Assembly: GCA_002842145.1 (NCBI GenBank)
Contig: PHCF01000019.1
Coordinates: forward strand, 1-48,651
DNA length: 48,651 nt
Reading direction: 5' to 3'
DNA from: Betaproteobacteria bacterium HGW-Betaproteobacteria-6
GTDB lineage: Bacteria > Pseudomonadota > Gammaproteobacteria > Burkholderiales > Rhodocyclaceae
Part shown: positions 17,870 through 27,159 of the stretch, piece after piece
Numbering within the stretch: position 1 is the first letter of the stretch
Layout of the letters: every line of letters begins with the position of its first letter
Made by a program: the position numbers and the translations under genes
The notes under the pieces: generated by a model
Told to the model about the DNA's origin: nothing
The model's input: the letters and a program-made list of their open reading frames with translations, nothing else
Database searches by the model: none

Positions 17870-19309
17870 TCAGTTTCGTCCATAGGTGTCCTCGAAACGC
17901 ACGATGTCGTCTTCACCAAGATAGCTGCCCGATTGCACCTCGATCATTTCGAGCGGAACAATGCCGGGGTTTTCCAAGCGGTGGGTGACGCCGAGCGGAA
18001 TATAGGTCGATTGGTTTTCGGAGACGAGAAAGGTCTCTTCGCCCTTGGTCACGCGCGCGGTGCCGCTGACGACGATCCAGTGTTCGGCGCGGTGGTGGTG
18101 CATTTGCAGCGATAGGGTGCCGCCCGGTTTGACGCCGATGCGCTTGACCTGGAAGCGTTCGCCGGAATCGACACCGTCGTACCAGCCCCACGGACGATAG
18201 ACCTTGCGGTGCCATTGGGCGACGCTCCGCTTATCTGCTTTGAGGCGATCGACGATTTTTTTCACGTCCTGCGTGGCATCGTGATGCACGACGAGGACGG
18301 CATCGTCGGTTTCGACAACGACGAGTTTGCTGACGCCGATGCAGGCGACGAGCCGGCCTTCGGAGACAACCAGGGTGTCGCGGCAGTTTTCGAGCATGAC
18401 GTCACCGCGGGTGGCGTTGCCTTCGCCGCACTTGGGCAGGACTTTCCACAGGGTGTCCCAGGCGCCGACGTCCGACCAGCCGGCGGTGAGCGGGATGACG
18501 GCGGCTTTGGGCAGACCGGCACCACCGGTGGTCAGGCGTTCCATGACGGCGTAGTCGATGGAGTCTGAGGGACAGGCTTTGAAGGCTTCAACATCGACGC
18601 GTACGAAATCGCCGTCGGTCTTGCCACAACTCAGCGCTTGTTGGCAGGCAGCGAGAATGTCGGGACGACAAATACCGAGGGCGGCGATCCAGACGGAGGC
18701 TTTCATGACGAAGATGCCGCTGTTCCAGAGGTAGTCACCGGAGTCGAGGTAGCTTTCGGCGGTCGGGCGGTCGGGCTTTTCGACGAAGCGGGCCAGCGTG
18801 AAGCCGCCGGAGCCGTCGGCCAGGACCTGGCCGCGCTGGATGTAGCCGTAGCCGGTTTCCGGGCAGTCGGGGGTGATGCCGAAGGTGACGGTGACGCCGG
18901 TGGCGGCTAGGGTGACGGCGCGGCTGACGGCGTCACGGAAGGTGGCGCCGTCAGCAATGTCGTGATCTGCCGGCATGACGACGAGGACCGGGTCTTCGCC
19001 GTCACGCACCGCCCACAGGGCAGCCAGAGCGAGGGCAGGTGCGGTGTTGCGGCCAAAGGGCTCAAGCAACACCGAACCCTGCAGACCGAGGGTGCGAACT
19101 TGTTCGGCAACGACGAAGCGATGCTCCTCGTTGCAGACAAGCAGCGGCCCCGCCATGTCGGCCAGGCCGTCGAGACGAGCTACCGTCGCCTGCAACATCG
19201 ACTGTTCGCCGACCAGCGGCAGCAACTGCTTCGGATATTTCTCGCGCGACAGCGGCCACAGACGCGTGCCGGAACCACCGGAGAGTACGACGGGAAGAAT
19301 CTGGGTCAT
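17870..19309 (-). CDS. manC: Mannose-1-phosphate guanylyltransferase / mannose-6-phosphate isomerase
   Basis: 479 residues from ATG 19309; GTG 19321 and ATG 19315 are also in frame, but AGGTG at about 19320-19324 is best spaced for 19309. The N-terminal nucleotidyltransferase domain has GGSGTRLWPLSREKYPKQ and FVEKP; the C-terminal cupin isomerase domain has QMHHHRAEHWIVVSGTA. It makes GDP-mannose, so mannose or a GDP-mannose-derived sugar is probably in the polymer. No phosphomannomutase gene is in the window. A dispersed repeat copy lies 27 bp upstream of the start. Confidence 0.95.
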   Translation of the reverse strand: MTQILPVVLSGGSGTRLWPLSREKYPKQLLPLVGEQSMLQATVARLDGLADMAGPLLVCNEEHRFVVAEQVRTLGLQGSVLLEPFGRNTAPALALAALWAVRDGEDPVLVVMPADHDIADGATFRDAVSRAVTLAATGVTVTFGITPDCPETGYGYIQRGQVLADGSGGFTLARFVEKPDRPTAESYLDSGDYLWNSGIFVMKASVWIAALGICRPDILAACQQALSCGKTDGDFVRVDVEAFKACPSDSIDYAVMERLTTGGAGLPKAAVIPLTAGWSDVGAWDTLWKVLPKCGEGNATRGDVMLENCRDTLVVSEGRLVACIGVSKLVVVETDDAVLVVHHDATQDVKKIVDRLKADKRSVAQWHRKVYRPWGWYDGVDSGERFQVKRIGVKPGGTLSLQMHHHRAEHWIVVSGTARVTKGEETFLVSENQSTYIPLGVTHRLENPGIVPLEMIEVQSGSYLGEDDIVRFEDTYGRN

Positions 19310-19335
19310 GAACATCCACACCTATTAATACGTTG

Positions 19336-19379
19336 ATTGCTACGGTCAACCGGAAATTTAGCCCAAAAACAAAATCCGG
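19336..19379 (+). repeat. Dispersed ~43-bp repeat, copy C (manC upstream region)
   Basis: Begins attgctacggtcaaccgg, then aaatttagcccaaaaac and aaaatccgg; CCGGA and TCCGG can pair. It is intergenic, between rfbC and manC and 27 bp upstream of the manC start. Confidence 0.85.
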
Positions 19380-19432
19380 ATCAGAACTTCATCGCCCTCG
19401 GGACCCGCCCACGGAGCGGCAACACACCGCAC

Positions 19433-19975
19433 CTACGCCCCAACCGCATCCTTGAACCGCTGCCCCGCCGCGTCCTTCGCCGACAGCAGCGGTTCACCTT
19501 CAAGCTGCCAGTCAATCGCAAGATCCGGGTCGTTCCACGCGATGCAGCGTTCATGGGCCGGGGCGTAGTAGTCCGTCGTCTTGTAGAGAAACTCAGCCGT
19601 TTCGGAGAGCACGACAAAGCCGTGGGCCAGGCCGGGCGGGATCCACAATTGGCGTTTGTTGTCCGCCGAGAGGATTTCACCGACCCACTGGCCGTAGGTT
19701 TTCGAGCCTTTGCGGATGTCGACCGCAACATCGAAGACCTCGCCCTGCACCACGCGCACCAGCTTGCCTTGCGGCTGCTGCACTTGATAGTGCAGGCCGC
19801 GCAGCACGTTCCGGGCGGATTTGGAGTGGTTGTCCTGGACGAAGGTCACATCCAGCCCGGTGACCTCCTGAAAAACTTTCTGGTTGTAGCTCTCATAGAA
19901 ATAACCGCGGTCATCGCCAAAAACCTTGGGATAGAGCGCGATCACATCGGGAATGGCGGTAGGTATCGCGCGCAT
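19433..19975 (-). CDS. rfbC: dTDP-4-dehydrorhamnose 3,5-epimerase
   Basis: 180 residues of the RmlC cupin family. FGDDRGYFYESYN, the active-site region VLRGLHYQVQQPQGKLVRV, FDVAVDIRKGS and the PPGLAHGFVVLSETAEFLYK strand are all present, with the catalytic histidine in RGLHY. It performs the third step of dTDP-L-rhamnose synthesis. Its start codon overlaps the rfbA stop by one base (TGATG). Confidence 0.96.
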   Translation of the reverse strand: MRAIPTAIPDVIALYPKVFGDDRGYFYESYNQKVFQEVTGLDVTFVQDNHSKSARNVLRGLHYQVQQPQGKLVRVVQGEVFDVAVDIRKGSKTYGQWVGEILSADNKRQLWIPPGLAHGFVVLSETAEFLYKTTDYYAPAHERCIAWNDPDLAIDWQLEGEPLLSAKDAAGQRFKDAVGA

Positions 19976-20853
19976 CAGAACACCCTTTCCTTGAGCACGC
20001 TCATCAGGTACTGGCCGTAAAGGTTCTTGATCATCGGCTGGGCCAGCTTCTCAAGTTGGCCGGCATCGACCCAACCCTTGCGGTAGGCAATTTCTTCCGG
20101 ACACGCCACTTTGAGGCCCTGACGCTTTTCGATGGTGGCGATGAACTGGCTGGCGTCGAGCAGGCTTTCGTGCGTGCCGGTATCGAGCCAGGCATGGCCG
20201 CGGCCCATGACCTGGACGTTCAACTGCCGACGCTCGAGATAGATGCGATTGACGTCAGTGATTTCCAGTTCGCCACGCGGCGACGGCTTGAGGTCACGCG
20301 AGATGTCGAGCACCTGGTTGTCGTAGAAATAAAGGCCGGTCACGGCGTAATTCGACTTCGGCACCTTCGGTTTCTCTTCGAGGCTGATTGCCTGTCCGGC
20401 AGCGTCGAACTCGACCACGCCGTAACGTTCCGGGTCATGCACGTGATAGGCGAAGACCGTGGCGCCGCTGGTCTGACTACCGGCTGCCGCCAGATCGTTG
20501 GCAAACTCATGGCCGTAGAAAATGTTGTCGCCAAGGACCAGCGCGCAGTCACCATTGCCGACAAAGTCGCGACCGATGATGAAGGCCTGGGCCAGGCCGT
20601 CCGGGCTGGGCTGGATGGCATATTGCAGGTTGAGGCCCCACTGGCTGCCGTCGCCCAAGAGCTGCTCAAAGCGCGGCGTATCCTGCGGCGTCGAGATGAT
20701 CAGGATGTCGCGAATCCCCGCCAGCATCAGCGTTGCCAGCGGGTAGTAGATCATCGGCTTGTCGTGGATCGGCAGCAGTTGCTTGGAAACGGCCAAGGTG
20801 ACCGGGTACAGCCGGGTGCCGGAACCGCCGGCCAGGATGATGCCTTTACGCAT
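19975..20853 (-). CDS. rfbA: Glucose-1-phosphate thymidylyltransferase
   Basis: 292 residues. The nucleotide-binding signature [18 protein letters not shown], the [11 protein letters not shown] segment, the [15 protein letters not shown] segment and the [16 protein letters not shown] region match RmlA closely and at the expected length. It catalyses the first step of dTDP-L-rhamnose synthesis (dTTP plus glucose-1-phosphate). Gene order is rfbB-rfbD-rfbA-rfbC with spacings of 2, 14 and -1 bp. Confidence 0.97.
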   Translation of the reverse strand: MRKGIILAGGSGTRLYPVTLAVSKQLLPIHDKPMIYYPLATLMLAGIRDILIISTPQDTPRFEQLLGDGSQWGLNLQYAIQPSPDGLAQAFIIGRDFVGNGDCALVLGDNIFYGHEFANDLAAAGSQTSGATVFAYHVHDPERYGVVEFDAAGQAISLEEKPKVPKSNYAVTGLYFYDNQVLDISRDLKPSPRGELEITDVNRIYLERRQLNVQVMGRGHAWLDTGTHESLLDASQFIATIEKRQGLKVACPEEIAYRKGWVDAGQLEKLAQPMIKNLYGQYLMSVLKERVF

Positions 20854-20867
20854 GATGTGTCCTTAAA

Positions 20868-21755
20868 TCAGAGAATCTGTTGCAGCACATGGTCCAGCCC
20901 GCTCTGCCAATCGGGCAGTTGTAGCCCGAAGGTCTGGCGCAGGCGGCTCGTGTCGAGTCGGGAATTGCTCGGCCGGGGGGCCGGCAGCGGGTAATCGGCG
21001 GTGGTGATCGGCAGTATCTCGTCGGCCGTCAGCTTGAGCGGCTTGCCGGCTGCCAGCGCAGCGCGCACCACCGTCTGGGCGTATTCGTGCCACGTCGTAC
21101 AGCCACCGGCGACCAGATGATACAGGCCAAACGGGAAGCCCCCCCTGCCCTCACGCTGGTAGCGCCCGAGCATCTGTGCCGTCACATCGGCCAGCAAGGC
21201 CGCCGAAGTCGGCGCACCGAACTGGTCGGCAACGATCTTCAGGCCATCGCGCTCGGCCGCCAGACGCAGCATGGTCTTGGCGAAATTGGCGCCGTGCGCA
21301 CCGAACACCCAACTCGTGCGAAAGATCAGATGATCCGCGCCGCTCGCCTGCAAGGCCTGCTCGCCGGCCAGCTTGGTCTGGCCATAAACGCTTTGCGGAT
21401 TGGGCGCATCGGTTTCCTGATAAGCGCCGGACTTGCTGCCGTCGAAGACATAGTCCGTCGAATAATGGATGACCAGCGCGCCGAGACGGGCCGCTTCCTC
21501 GCCGAAGACGCCCGGCGCGGTGCCGTTGATGGCCAGAGCCAGCGCCGGCTCAGCTTCGGCCTTGTCCACCGCCGTATAGGCCGCCGGATTGACGATCACC
21601 TGCGGCTTGACCTCGGCCACCAGCTGGCGAATGGCGTCCGCATTGGCCAGGTCGCACTCGTGATGATCCACCGCAAGCACCTCGCCGAGCGGGGCCAAAG
21701 CCCGCTGCAACTCGAAGCCAACCTGGCCGTTCTGGCCCGTCAGAAGAATTTTCAT
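20868..21755 (-). CDS. rfbD: dTDP-4-dehydrorhamnose reductase
   Basis: 295 residues from ATG 21755, which begins MKILLTGQNGQVGFELQ, the NAD(P)-binding TGxxGQxG motif of the extended SDR fold. The frame is open upstream, but that part lies inside rfbB. VNPAAYTAVDKAE, the catalytic YSTDYVFDG motif and YGQTKLAGE (the YxxxK pair) are present. It performs the final reduction to dTDP-L-rhamnose. It starts 2 bp after the rfbB stop. Confidence 0.96.
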   Translation of the reverse strand: MKILLTGQNGQVGFELQRALAPLGEVLAVDHHECDLANADAIRQLVAEVKPQVIVNPAAYTAVDKAEAEPALALAINGTAPGVFGEEAARLGALVIHYSTDYVFDGSKSGAYQETDAPNPQSVYGQTKLAGEQALQASGADHLIFRTSWVFGAHGANFAKTMLRLAAERDGLKIVADQFGAPTSAALLADVTAQMLGRYQREGRGGFPFGLYHLVAGGCTTWHEYAQTVVRAALAAGKPLKLTADEILPITTADYPLPAPRPSNSRLDTSRLRQTFGLQLPDWQSGLDHVLQQIL

Positions 21756-21757
21756 GA

Positions 21758-22819
21758 TCAGGCGCTGTACTGCTTGCCGACCCAGTTCTGGTAAGCCCCG
21801 CTGGTCACGTTGGCCACCCAGGCCTGGTTGTCGAGATACCACTGCACGGTCTTCTTGATACCGGTCTCGAAGGTTTCAGCCGGCTTCCAGCCCAGTTCGC
21901 GTTCGATCTTGGTGGCATCGATGGCATAGCGGCGATCATGGCCCGGGCGGTCGGTAACGTAGGTGATCTGTTCCTTGTACGGCTTGCCATCAGCGCGCGG
22001 GCTCAGTTCGTCGAGGATGGTGCACAGCGTATGCACGACATCCAGATTCGGCTTCTCGTTCCAGCCACCGACGTTGTAGGTCTCGCCGAGCTGCCCTGCC
22101 TCCAGCACGCGGCGGACGGCCGAGCAGTGGTCTTTGACATACAGCCAGTCACGAATCTGCTGGCCATCGCCGTAGATGGGCAGCGGCTTGCCGGCCAGGG
22201 CGTTGTGAATGACGAGCGGAATGAGCTTTTCCGGGAAGTGGTAGGGACCGTAGTTGTTGGAACAGTTGGTGGTCAGCACCGGCAAGCCGTAGGTGTGGTG
22301 GTAGGCGCGCACCAGATGGTCGCTCGCCGCCTTGCTCGCCGAGTACGGACTGTTCGGCTCGTAGCGGTTGGTTTCGGTAAAGGCCGGGTCATCCTTGGCA
22401 AGCGAACCATAGACTTCGTCGGTCGACACATGGAGAAAACGGAATTCATTTTTGGCCGTTTTTTCCAGTTGACCGTGGAAAGCACGCACAGCCTCCAGCA
22501 GACGGAAGGTGCCGACGATATTGGTCTGGATGAAGTCTTCCGGGCCATGAATGCTACGGTCAACGTGCGATTCGGCCGCGAAATTGACCACCGCTCGCGG
22601 CTGGTGCTCCGCCAGCAACTTCGAAACCAGATCAAAGTCGCCGATGCTGCCCTTGACGAAAATATGCCGCGCATCGCCATCGAGCGAAGCAAGGTTCTCC
22701 AAGTTGCCGGCGTAGGTCAGGTCATCGAGGTTGATGACCGGCTCGTCGGACTGGGCCAGCCAGTCCAACACGAAATTACTGCCAATGAAGCCGGCTGCGC
22801 CGGTAACCAGAACGGTCAT
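21758..22819 (-). CDS. rfbB: dTDP-glucose 4,6-dehydratase
   Basis: 353 residues, extended SDR fold. [13 protein letters not shown] at the N-terminus, [27 protein letters not shown] and [15 protein letters not shown] are the family motifs. It converts dTDP-glucose to the 4-keto-6-deoxy sugar. Residues about 114-127, in the variable stretch before the conserved [13 protein letters not shown], are encoded by a dispersed repeat copy (22440-22480) that reads in the coding direction. This is the first gene of the rhamnose set and follows tviB-like by 47 bp. Confidence 0.96.
   Translation of the reverse strand: MTVLVTGAAGFIGSNFVLDWLAQSDEPVINLDDLTYAGNLENLASLDGDARHIFVKGSIGDFDLVSKLLAEHQPRAVVNFAAESHVDRSIHGPEDFIQTNIVGTFRLLEAVRAFHGQLEKTAKNEFRFLHVSTDEVYGSLAKDDPAFTETNRYEPNSPYSASKAASDHLVRAYHHTYGLPVLTTNCSNNYGPYHFPEKLIPLVIHNALAGKPLPIYGDGQQIRDWLYVKDHCSAVRRVLEAGQLGETYNVGGWNEKPNLDVVHTLCTILDELSPRADGKPYKEQITYVTDRPGHDRRYAIDATKIERELGWKPAETFETGIKKTVQWYLDNQAWVANVTSGAYQNWVGKQYSA
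22440..22480 (-). repeat. Dispersed ~43-bp repeat, copy H (inside rfbB)
   Basis: Read on the minus strand: ttccacggtcaactgg, then aaaaaacggccaaaaatg and aattccg; GGAA and TTCC can pair. It lies in the coding direction of rfbB and encodes [12 protein letters not shown] in a variable stretch. Confidence 0.65.
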
Positions 22820-22866
22820 GAATCACCCCAAAAATATATTTGAGCCACAGCCAAAGCCGCAACCAC

Positions 22867-24147
22867 TTACAAGCGCCAAACCGTCAAGCCTGCCACCTTG
22901 AGCGCCTTATCGTCAAACGCCGCTTTTACGTCGATGAAGCAACCGCCCGAGATCACCTTCCCGGCCAGCTCACCCGCTGCCTTCTCAACGTATTCTTGAT
23001 GCGAAACGGCCGCCACAATTGCTTCCGCACGCGGCAGATCGTCCCATGAAGACAACTCGACGCCATACTCATGAAGCGCCTCCGCCGGATCGCCATACGG
23101 ATCATGCACAAATACCGCAACGCCGTAAGACTTCAGTTCCTTGATGATATCGATCACCCGTGAATTGCGCAGGTCGCCGCAATTTTCCTTGAAGGTCAAG
23201 CCCAGGATATTCACCAGCGCCCCCTTCACCGAACTGCCCCTGGCGATCATCTGCTTTACCGTCTGCTCGGCGATGAACTTGCCCATGCCGTCGTTGATGC
23301 GTCGCCCCGCCAGAATCACCTGCGGGTGATAACCCACCATCTCCGCCTTGTGGGTCAGATAGTATGGATCAACCCCGATACAATGCCCGCCGACCAAACC
23401 CGGCTTGAACTTCAGGAAATTCCACTTCGTCCCCGCCGCCGCCAGCACCTCGCTAGTATCGATACCCAGTTTGTCGAAGATGATCGACAACTCGTTCATC
23501 AACGCAATATTCAAATCGCGCTGCGTGTTCTCGATCACCTTGGCTGCCTCGGCCGCCTTGATGCTGCCACAGCGGTGCACACCTGGCTTGACGATCTTTT
23601 CATAGAGCGCCGCCACCTTCTCCAGCGTCTCCGGGGTATCGCCCGAAACCACCTTGAGAATTGTCGTCAGAGTATGGTCCCGATCACCCGGATTGATCCG
23701 CTCCGGCGAATATCCGACAAAGAAATCCTCTTTCCATTTCATACCCGATTCGCGCTCCAGCACCGGAATGCAAACCTCTTCCGTCGCCCCCGGATACACC
23801 GTGGATTCATAAACCACGATGGCGCCCTTCTTCATGTTGCGCCCGGCACTCATGCTGGCCCCGACCAGTGGCCGAAAATCCGGAATATGCGCATCATCCA
23901 CCGGCGTCGGCACCGCCACGATGATGATGTCTGCCTCGCCCAGACACGTGCCGTCAGACGTGTATTCGGCAAACCTGGCCAGCGCCATTTCCTCGTCCGT
24001 CAGTTCGCGCGAAGGATCGGTACCACGCAGGCACGCCTCCACCTTCGGCACGGCAATATCAAAACCAATCGTGCGCGTGGTTTTACCGAATTCGACAACC
24101 AAAGGCAGACCGACATAACCCAGACCAATAACTGCGACAACCGACAT
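22867..24147 (-). CDS. tviB: UDP-HexNAc 6-dehydrogenase, TviB/WbpO type
   Basis: 426 residues. VIGLGYVGLPLVVEFGK is the NAD-binding motif; VVYESTVYPGATEE, NTQRDLNIALMNELSIIF and the catalytic cysteine Cys256 in GGHCIGVDPYYLTHK match the TviB/VipA/WbpO branch much better than WecC. TviB oxidises UDP-GlcNAc to UDP-GlcNAcA and WbpO oxidises UDP-GalNAc; next to wecB it could also act on UDP-ManNAc. It supplies a uronic acid, so the polymer is probably acidic. The exact substrate cannot be read from sequence alone. Confidence 0.9.
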   Translation of the reverse strand: MSVVAVIGLGYVGLPLVVEFGKTTRTIGFDIAVPKVEACLRGTDPSRELTDEEMALARFAEYTSDGTCLGEADIIIVAVPTPVDDAHIPDFRPLVGASMSAGRNMKKGAIVVYESTVYPGATEEVCIPVLERESGMKWKEDFFVGYSPERINPGDRDHTLTTILKVVSGDTPETLEKVAALYEKIVKPGVHRCGSIKAAEAAKVIENTQRDLNIALMNELSIIFDKLGIDTSEVLAAAGTKWNFLKFKPGLVGGHCIGVDPYYLTHKAEMVGYHPQVILAGRRINDGMGKFIAEQTVKQMIARGSSVKGALVNILGLTFKENCGDLRNSRVIDIIKELKSYGVAVFVHDPYGDPAEALHEYGVELSSWDDLPRAEAIVAAVSHQEYVEKAAGELAGKVISGGCFIDVKAAFDDKALKVAGLTVWRL

Positions 24148-24168
24148 ACTGACTCCCTGAATGAATTG

Positions 24169-24921
24169 TTATTTGCTGACGCGCTTAGGCGCGAAAAACT
24201 CACTGATCAACAGGCCGAAGAAGGCCATGTCATCGATGAAATAGCGCTTGAACATGCGGGTAGGCTCCTGCAGGAAGCGGTAGAACCACTCCAGCCCTGA
24301 CTTCTGCATCCACACCGGCGCCCGCTTGACTCGCCCGACAGCCACGTCAAAGGTACCGCCCACACCCATGGCGAACGGAATCTTCATTTCCGCCTGGTAC
24401 TGCCCCAGGAAATGCTCCTTCTTGGGCGAACTGATCGCCACGAACAACAAATCAGCCTCGGCCTCCCTGATCTGCTGAACGACAGCGCCCTCCTCTTCAG
24501 GCTTCCAGTACCCGTTCCGGTAGCCAGCCAGCTTGAAACCAGGGAAACGCTTTTCGTAGATATCCTTGACCCCCGAAACAACCTCTTCGCGCGCGCCCAG
24601 AAGAAAAACCCGCCAGCCCTTCTCCGCCGACCGCGCCATCAGCGATTCGAACAGATCGACCCCAGCCACGCGCTCCTTCAACGGCTTGCCCAAAAGACGC
24701 GAAGCCCATACAACCGGCATGCCATCGACGTTGATTAGCGCACACTCATTGATGATCTTGCGCAGTTCCTCGTCCCGACTGGCCTTCACCAGTTTGTCCA
24801 CGTTAACCACTACATGCTGGTGGGGCTTGCCGCTCTTGATGAAACCCTCGATGGTCTGCAGCGTATCTTCCATCGACAGGTTGTCGACATAGCACCCCAT
24901 CAGTTCGATACGCTGGCTCAT
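24169..24921 (-). CDS. WecG/TagA/CpsF family glycosyltransferase
   Basis: 250 residues, GT26. The segment ALINVDGMPVVWASRLLGKP, the GWRVFLLGAREEVV strand and a FVAISSPKKEHFL segment are typical. WecG transfers ManNAcA and TagA ManNAc to a polyprenyl-diphosphate-linked HexNAc, which fits its place right after wecB and just before tviB. The ATG overlaps the wecB stop (ATGA). The C-terminal basic amphipathic end (about 215-250) fits peripheral membrane binding, as in TagA. Confidence 0.9.
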   Translation of the reverse strand: MSQRIELMGCYVDNLSMEDTLQTIEGFIKSGKPHQHVVVNVDKLVKASRDEELRKIINECALINVDGMPVVWASRLLGKPLKERVAGVDLFESLMARSAEKGWRVFLLGAREEVVSGVKDIYEKRFPGFKLAGYRNGYWKPEEEGAVVQQIREAEADLLFVAISSPKKEHFLGQYQAEMKIPFAMGVGGTFDVAVGRVKRAPVWMQKSGLEWFYRFLQEPTRMFKRYFIDDMAFFGLLISEFFAPKRVSK

Positions 24922-26021
24922 GACAACTCCTTGGCCAGCACCGCAACGACCCGCTCAGCCGCCTTACCATCCCACAACTGCGGCCGGCGCCCCCGCTTGC
25001 CCTCGCCGCGCATGATCTTGCGCGCTTCGGCCACAATACGCACCGGGTCCGTGCCCGCCAGCACGTTCGAACCTTCATCCACCGTCACTGGGCGCTCCGT
25101 ATTCTCGCGAATCGTGATGCAAGGCACGCCCAGCGCCGTGGTCTCCTCCTGCAAACCACCGCTGTCGGTCAGCACAACGGCCGCATCCTTCCACAGACTC
25201 AGGAAAGCCATGTACGCCTGCGGCCCGGCCAACGTGACATTCGGCCCGAGATCAACACCAAATTTCTCCAGATTGGCCCGAGTCCGCGGATGCACCGGGA
25301 AGATCAACGGCAGTTCAGCCGCAATCTCGCGTAGCGCACCACCAATCTGCGCCATCATCGCCGCATCATCCACATTGCTCGGCCTGTGCAGCGTCACCAC
25401 GCCATATCTACGGTCAACCGGAATTTTGGCCGAAATTTCAAATGCCGACGCATCAACATCCTTCAGCTTTTCAGCCTGATACAGCAGGTTATCGACCATC
25501 ACATGGCCGACATAATGAATCGCCGAATCCGCCTTGCCCTCGCGCTGCAAGTGCGAAACACCGCTCGGCTCGGTAACGAAAAACCAGTCCGAAATACTGT
25601 CCGTCACCAGACGGTTGATCTCTTCCGGCATCGCCATGTCGCCGCTGCGCAAACCCGCCTCGACGTGCGCCACCGGAATGTTCAACTTCTTCGCAACAAT
25701 TGAGCAGGCCAGAGTCGAGTTCACATCACCAACGACCAGCACCACATCAGGCAGCTCGGCCTGGCACAACTCCTCGAAAGCCACCATGATCTTTGCCGTT
25801 TGCTGGGCGTGGCTACCGCCGCCAGCCGCCATGAAGACATCAGGCTCTGGAATCCCCAACTCCTCAAAAAAAACATCATTCATTTCACGGTCATAATGCT
25901 GGCCGGTGTGAATGATCTTGAAAACCAGGCCACCATGCGCCTGCAAGGCACGCACGATAGGCGCGATCTTCATAAAATTTGGTCGCGCACCAGCGACAAG
26001 ATAAACAAGTGGCGATTGCAT
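24918..26021 (-). CDS. wecB: UDP-N-acetylglucosamine 2-epimerase (non-hydrolysing)
   Basis: 367 residues. GARPNFMKIAPIVRAL, IHTGQHYDREMNDVFFEELG, VVGDVNSTLACSIVA, HVEAGLRSGDMAMPEEINR and TDSGGLQEETTALGVPCI are the family motifs. It interconverts UDP-GlcNAc and UDP-ManNAc. Residues about 192-206, in the linker before VVTLHRPSNVD, are encoded by a dispersed repeat copy (25404-25446) read antisense to the repeat orientation. Together with the WecG-like and TviB-like proteins it forms a HexNAc/HexNAcA module. Confidence 0.95.
   Translation of the reverse strand: MQSPLVYLVAGARPNFMKIAPIVRALQAHGGLVFKIIHTGQHYDREMNDVFFEELGIPEPDVFMAAGGGSHAQQTAKIMVAFEELCQAELPDVVLVVGDVNSTLACSIVAKKLNIPVAHVEAGLRSGDMAMPEEINRLVTDSISDWFFVTEPSGVSHLQREGKADSAIHYVGHVMVDNLLYQAEKLKDVDASAFEISAKIPVDRRYGVVTLHRPSNVDDAAMMAQIGGALREIAAELPLIFPVHPRTRANLEKFGVDLGPNVTLAGPQAYMAFLSLWKDAAVVLTDSGGLQEETTALGVPCITIRENTERPVTVDEGSNVLAGTDPVRIVAEARKIMRGEGKRGRRPQLWDGKAAERVVAVLAKELS
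25404..25446 (+). repeat. Dispersed ~43-bp repeat, copy D (inside wecB)
   Basis: Begins atatctacggtcaaccgg, then aattttggccgaaattt and caaatgcc. It is antisense to wecB and encodes AFEISAKIPVDRR, sharing the IPVDR core with copies A and F. Confidence 0.78.
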
Positions 26022-26067
26022 ACTTAAGCCCTATAAAAACGAAAATCGAGTTCCCCGGCGCGATTCT

Positions 26068-27117
26068 CTACGCACCTAAAGCTATATTTACAGAAGAAAA
26101 CTGCTCATCCGTCCAACTGTTTAGGCGTGCCATGGCGAGTTTGGATGAAAGCTCCGAACGCAAAAGTGGGTCAGCAATTGCCTCCCTACAACCATCCGCA
26201 ATGCTTCTCGGATCGCTAGTCGAAACCATCACAGCGGCGGCTGAAAACAATTGGCGAAGAATCGCCGTATCCGAAGTAACCAAGGGGCGGCGAAACCCAA
26301 GAGCCTCATTGCAAACACTTAGTTGAATCCCCTCTTCCCGCGTCAAGCCCAAAACAACATCTGCCTCGCGCAGGAGGTCATCGAAAATATCAATCGACAG
26401 AAATCCCGGCAAACGCATGTTTGGGGGAAGCTGACTAAGATCGTGGCCATTCCTCGCAGCTCGTTCCGGACGACCAGTAATGATGAAGGTTAGGTCAGGA
26501 GCAAGACGCGCAGCTTCCATCACTTCGGCAATCGGTTCATCTGCTGCAAACGACCCAGGAAACACTACCCACGGCTTGGGCGCATCTATCTGCGACCTTG
26601 CCAACCCAGTTGGTTTGACGTCGCTTAGCACAGGTGGAACATCCTCAAGCACATGAACTTTGTTCATCGGCCAGCCGATTGCCTTGGCCTGTTCGAACAT
26701 AGCTTCGTTGTGAACCAGTATTACATCAGCACGGCGCAACGACGACAACGCCAGCGGAAAACGACACCATGGAGCGCGCAACTGGGCGTTGTGGCAATCC
26801 GCAACGATCTTGGCAGCAGGACAGTACAGCGCGCGATACAGCAAAGCCGCCCACAATGCCGGCACTTGCGGCAGTTGGACCCAAACCACCGGAGGACGCT
26901 GGCGTTTGAGAACGCCAACTGTTTGAACGAGGGTACGCAAATACCCGAAAGCCTTGCTCAGCTTGCCTTTTGCCTGAATCGGCAAAAACACACACTCAAA
27001 GCCGGCCGCCTGCGCCATCGAAACCTGCCTGCGCTGAAAAGCAGTCCAGGCCAAATGTATCGGCGTACCGACTGGCTGCACTATCCCTATTTTTTTATTC
27101 TCATTCACCATATTCAA
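26068..27117 (-). CDS. Glycosyltransferase, GT4-like (GT-B fold)
   Basis: 349 residues. An N-terminal Rossmann half with VWVQLPQVPALWAALLY and IVADCHNAQLR, and a C-terminal half with PWVVFPGSFAADEPIAEV, DLTFIITGRPER, LREADVVLGLTREEGIQLS and CNEALGFRRPLVTSD. The last block, with Glu in NEALGFRRP, corresponds to the donor-binding EX7E region of GT4. The donor sugar is unknown; rhamnose or mannose are candidates because their nucleotides are made by the same locus. MVNENKK at 27111 is an alternative start. Confidence 0.82.
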   Translation of the reverse strand: MNMVNENKKIGIVQPVGTPIHLAWTAFQRRQVSMAQAAGFECVFLPIQAKGKLSKAFGYLRTLVQTVGVLKRQRPPVVWVQLPQVPALWAALLYRALYCPAAKIVADCHNAQLRAPWCRFPLALSSLRRADVILVHNEAMFEQAKAIGWPMNKVHVLEDVPPVLSDVKPTGLARSQIDAPKPWVVFPGSFAADEPIAEVMEAARLAPDLTFIITGRPERAARNGHDLSQLPPNMRLPGFLSIDIFDDLLREADVVLGLTREEGIQLSVCNEALGFRRPLVTSDTAILRQLFSAAAVMVSTSDPRSIADGCREAIADPLLRSELSSKLAMARLNSWTDEQFSSVNIALGA

Positions 27118-27159
27118 AGCAAACTTCCAGTCCAGAAAACACTCAAGTAGAAAAAGGCT

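Noticed and set aside
22553-22592. Another match to the repeat head (atgctacggtcaac) inside rfbB
   Set aside because: Only the first half matches, and these bases encode ESHVDRSI, a motif conserved in all RmlB proteins, so protein conservation explains it. It does resemble the PVDR peptide core, which may be coincidence.
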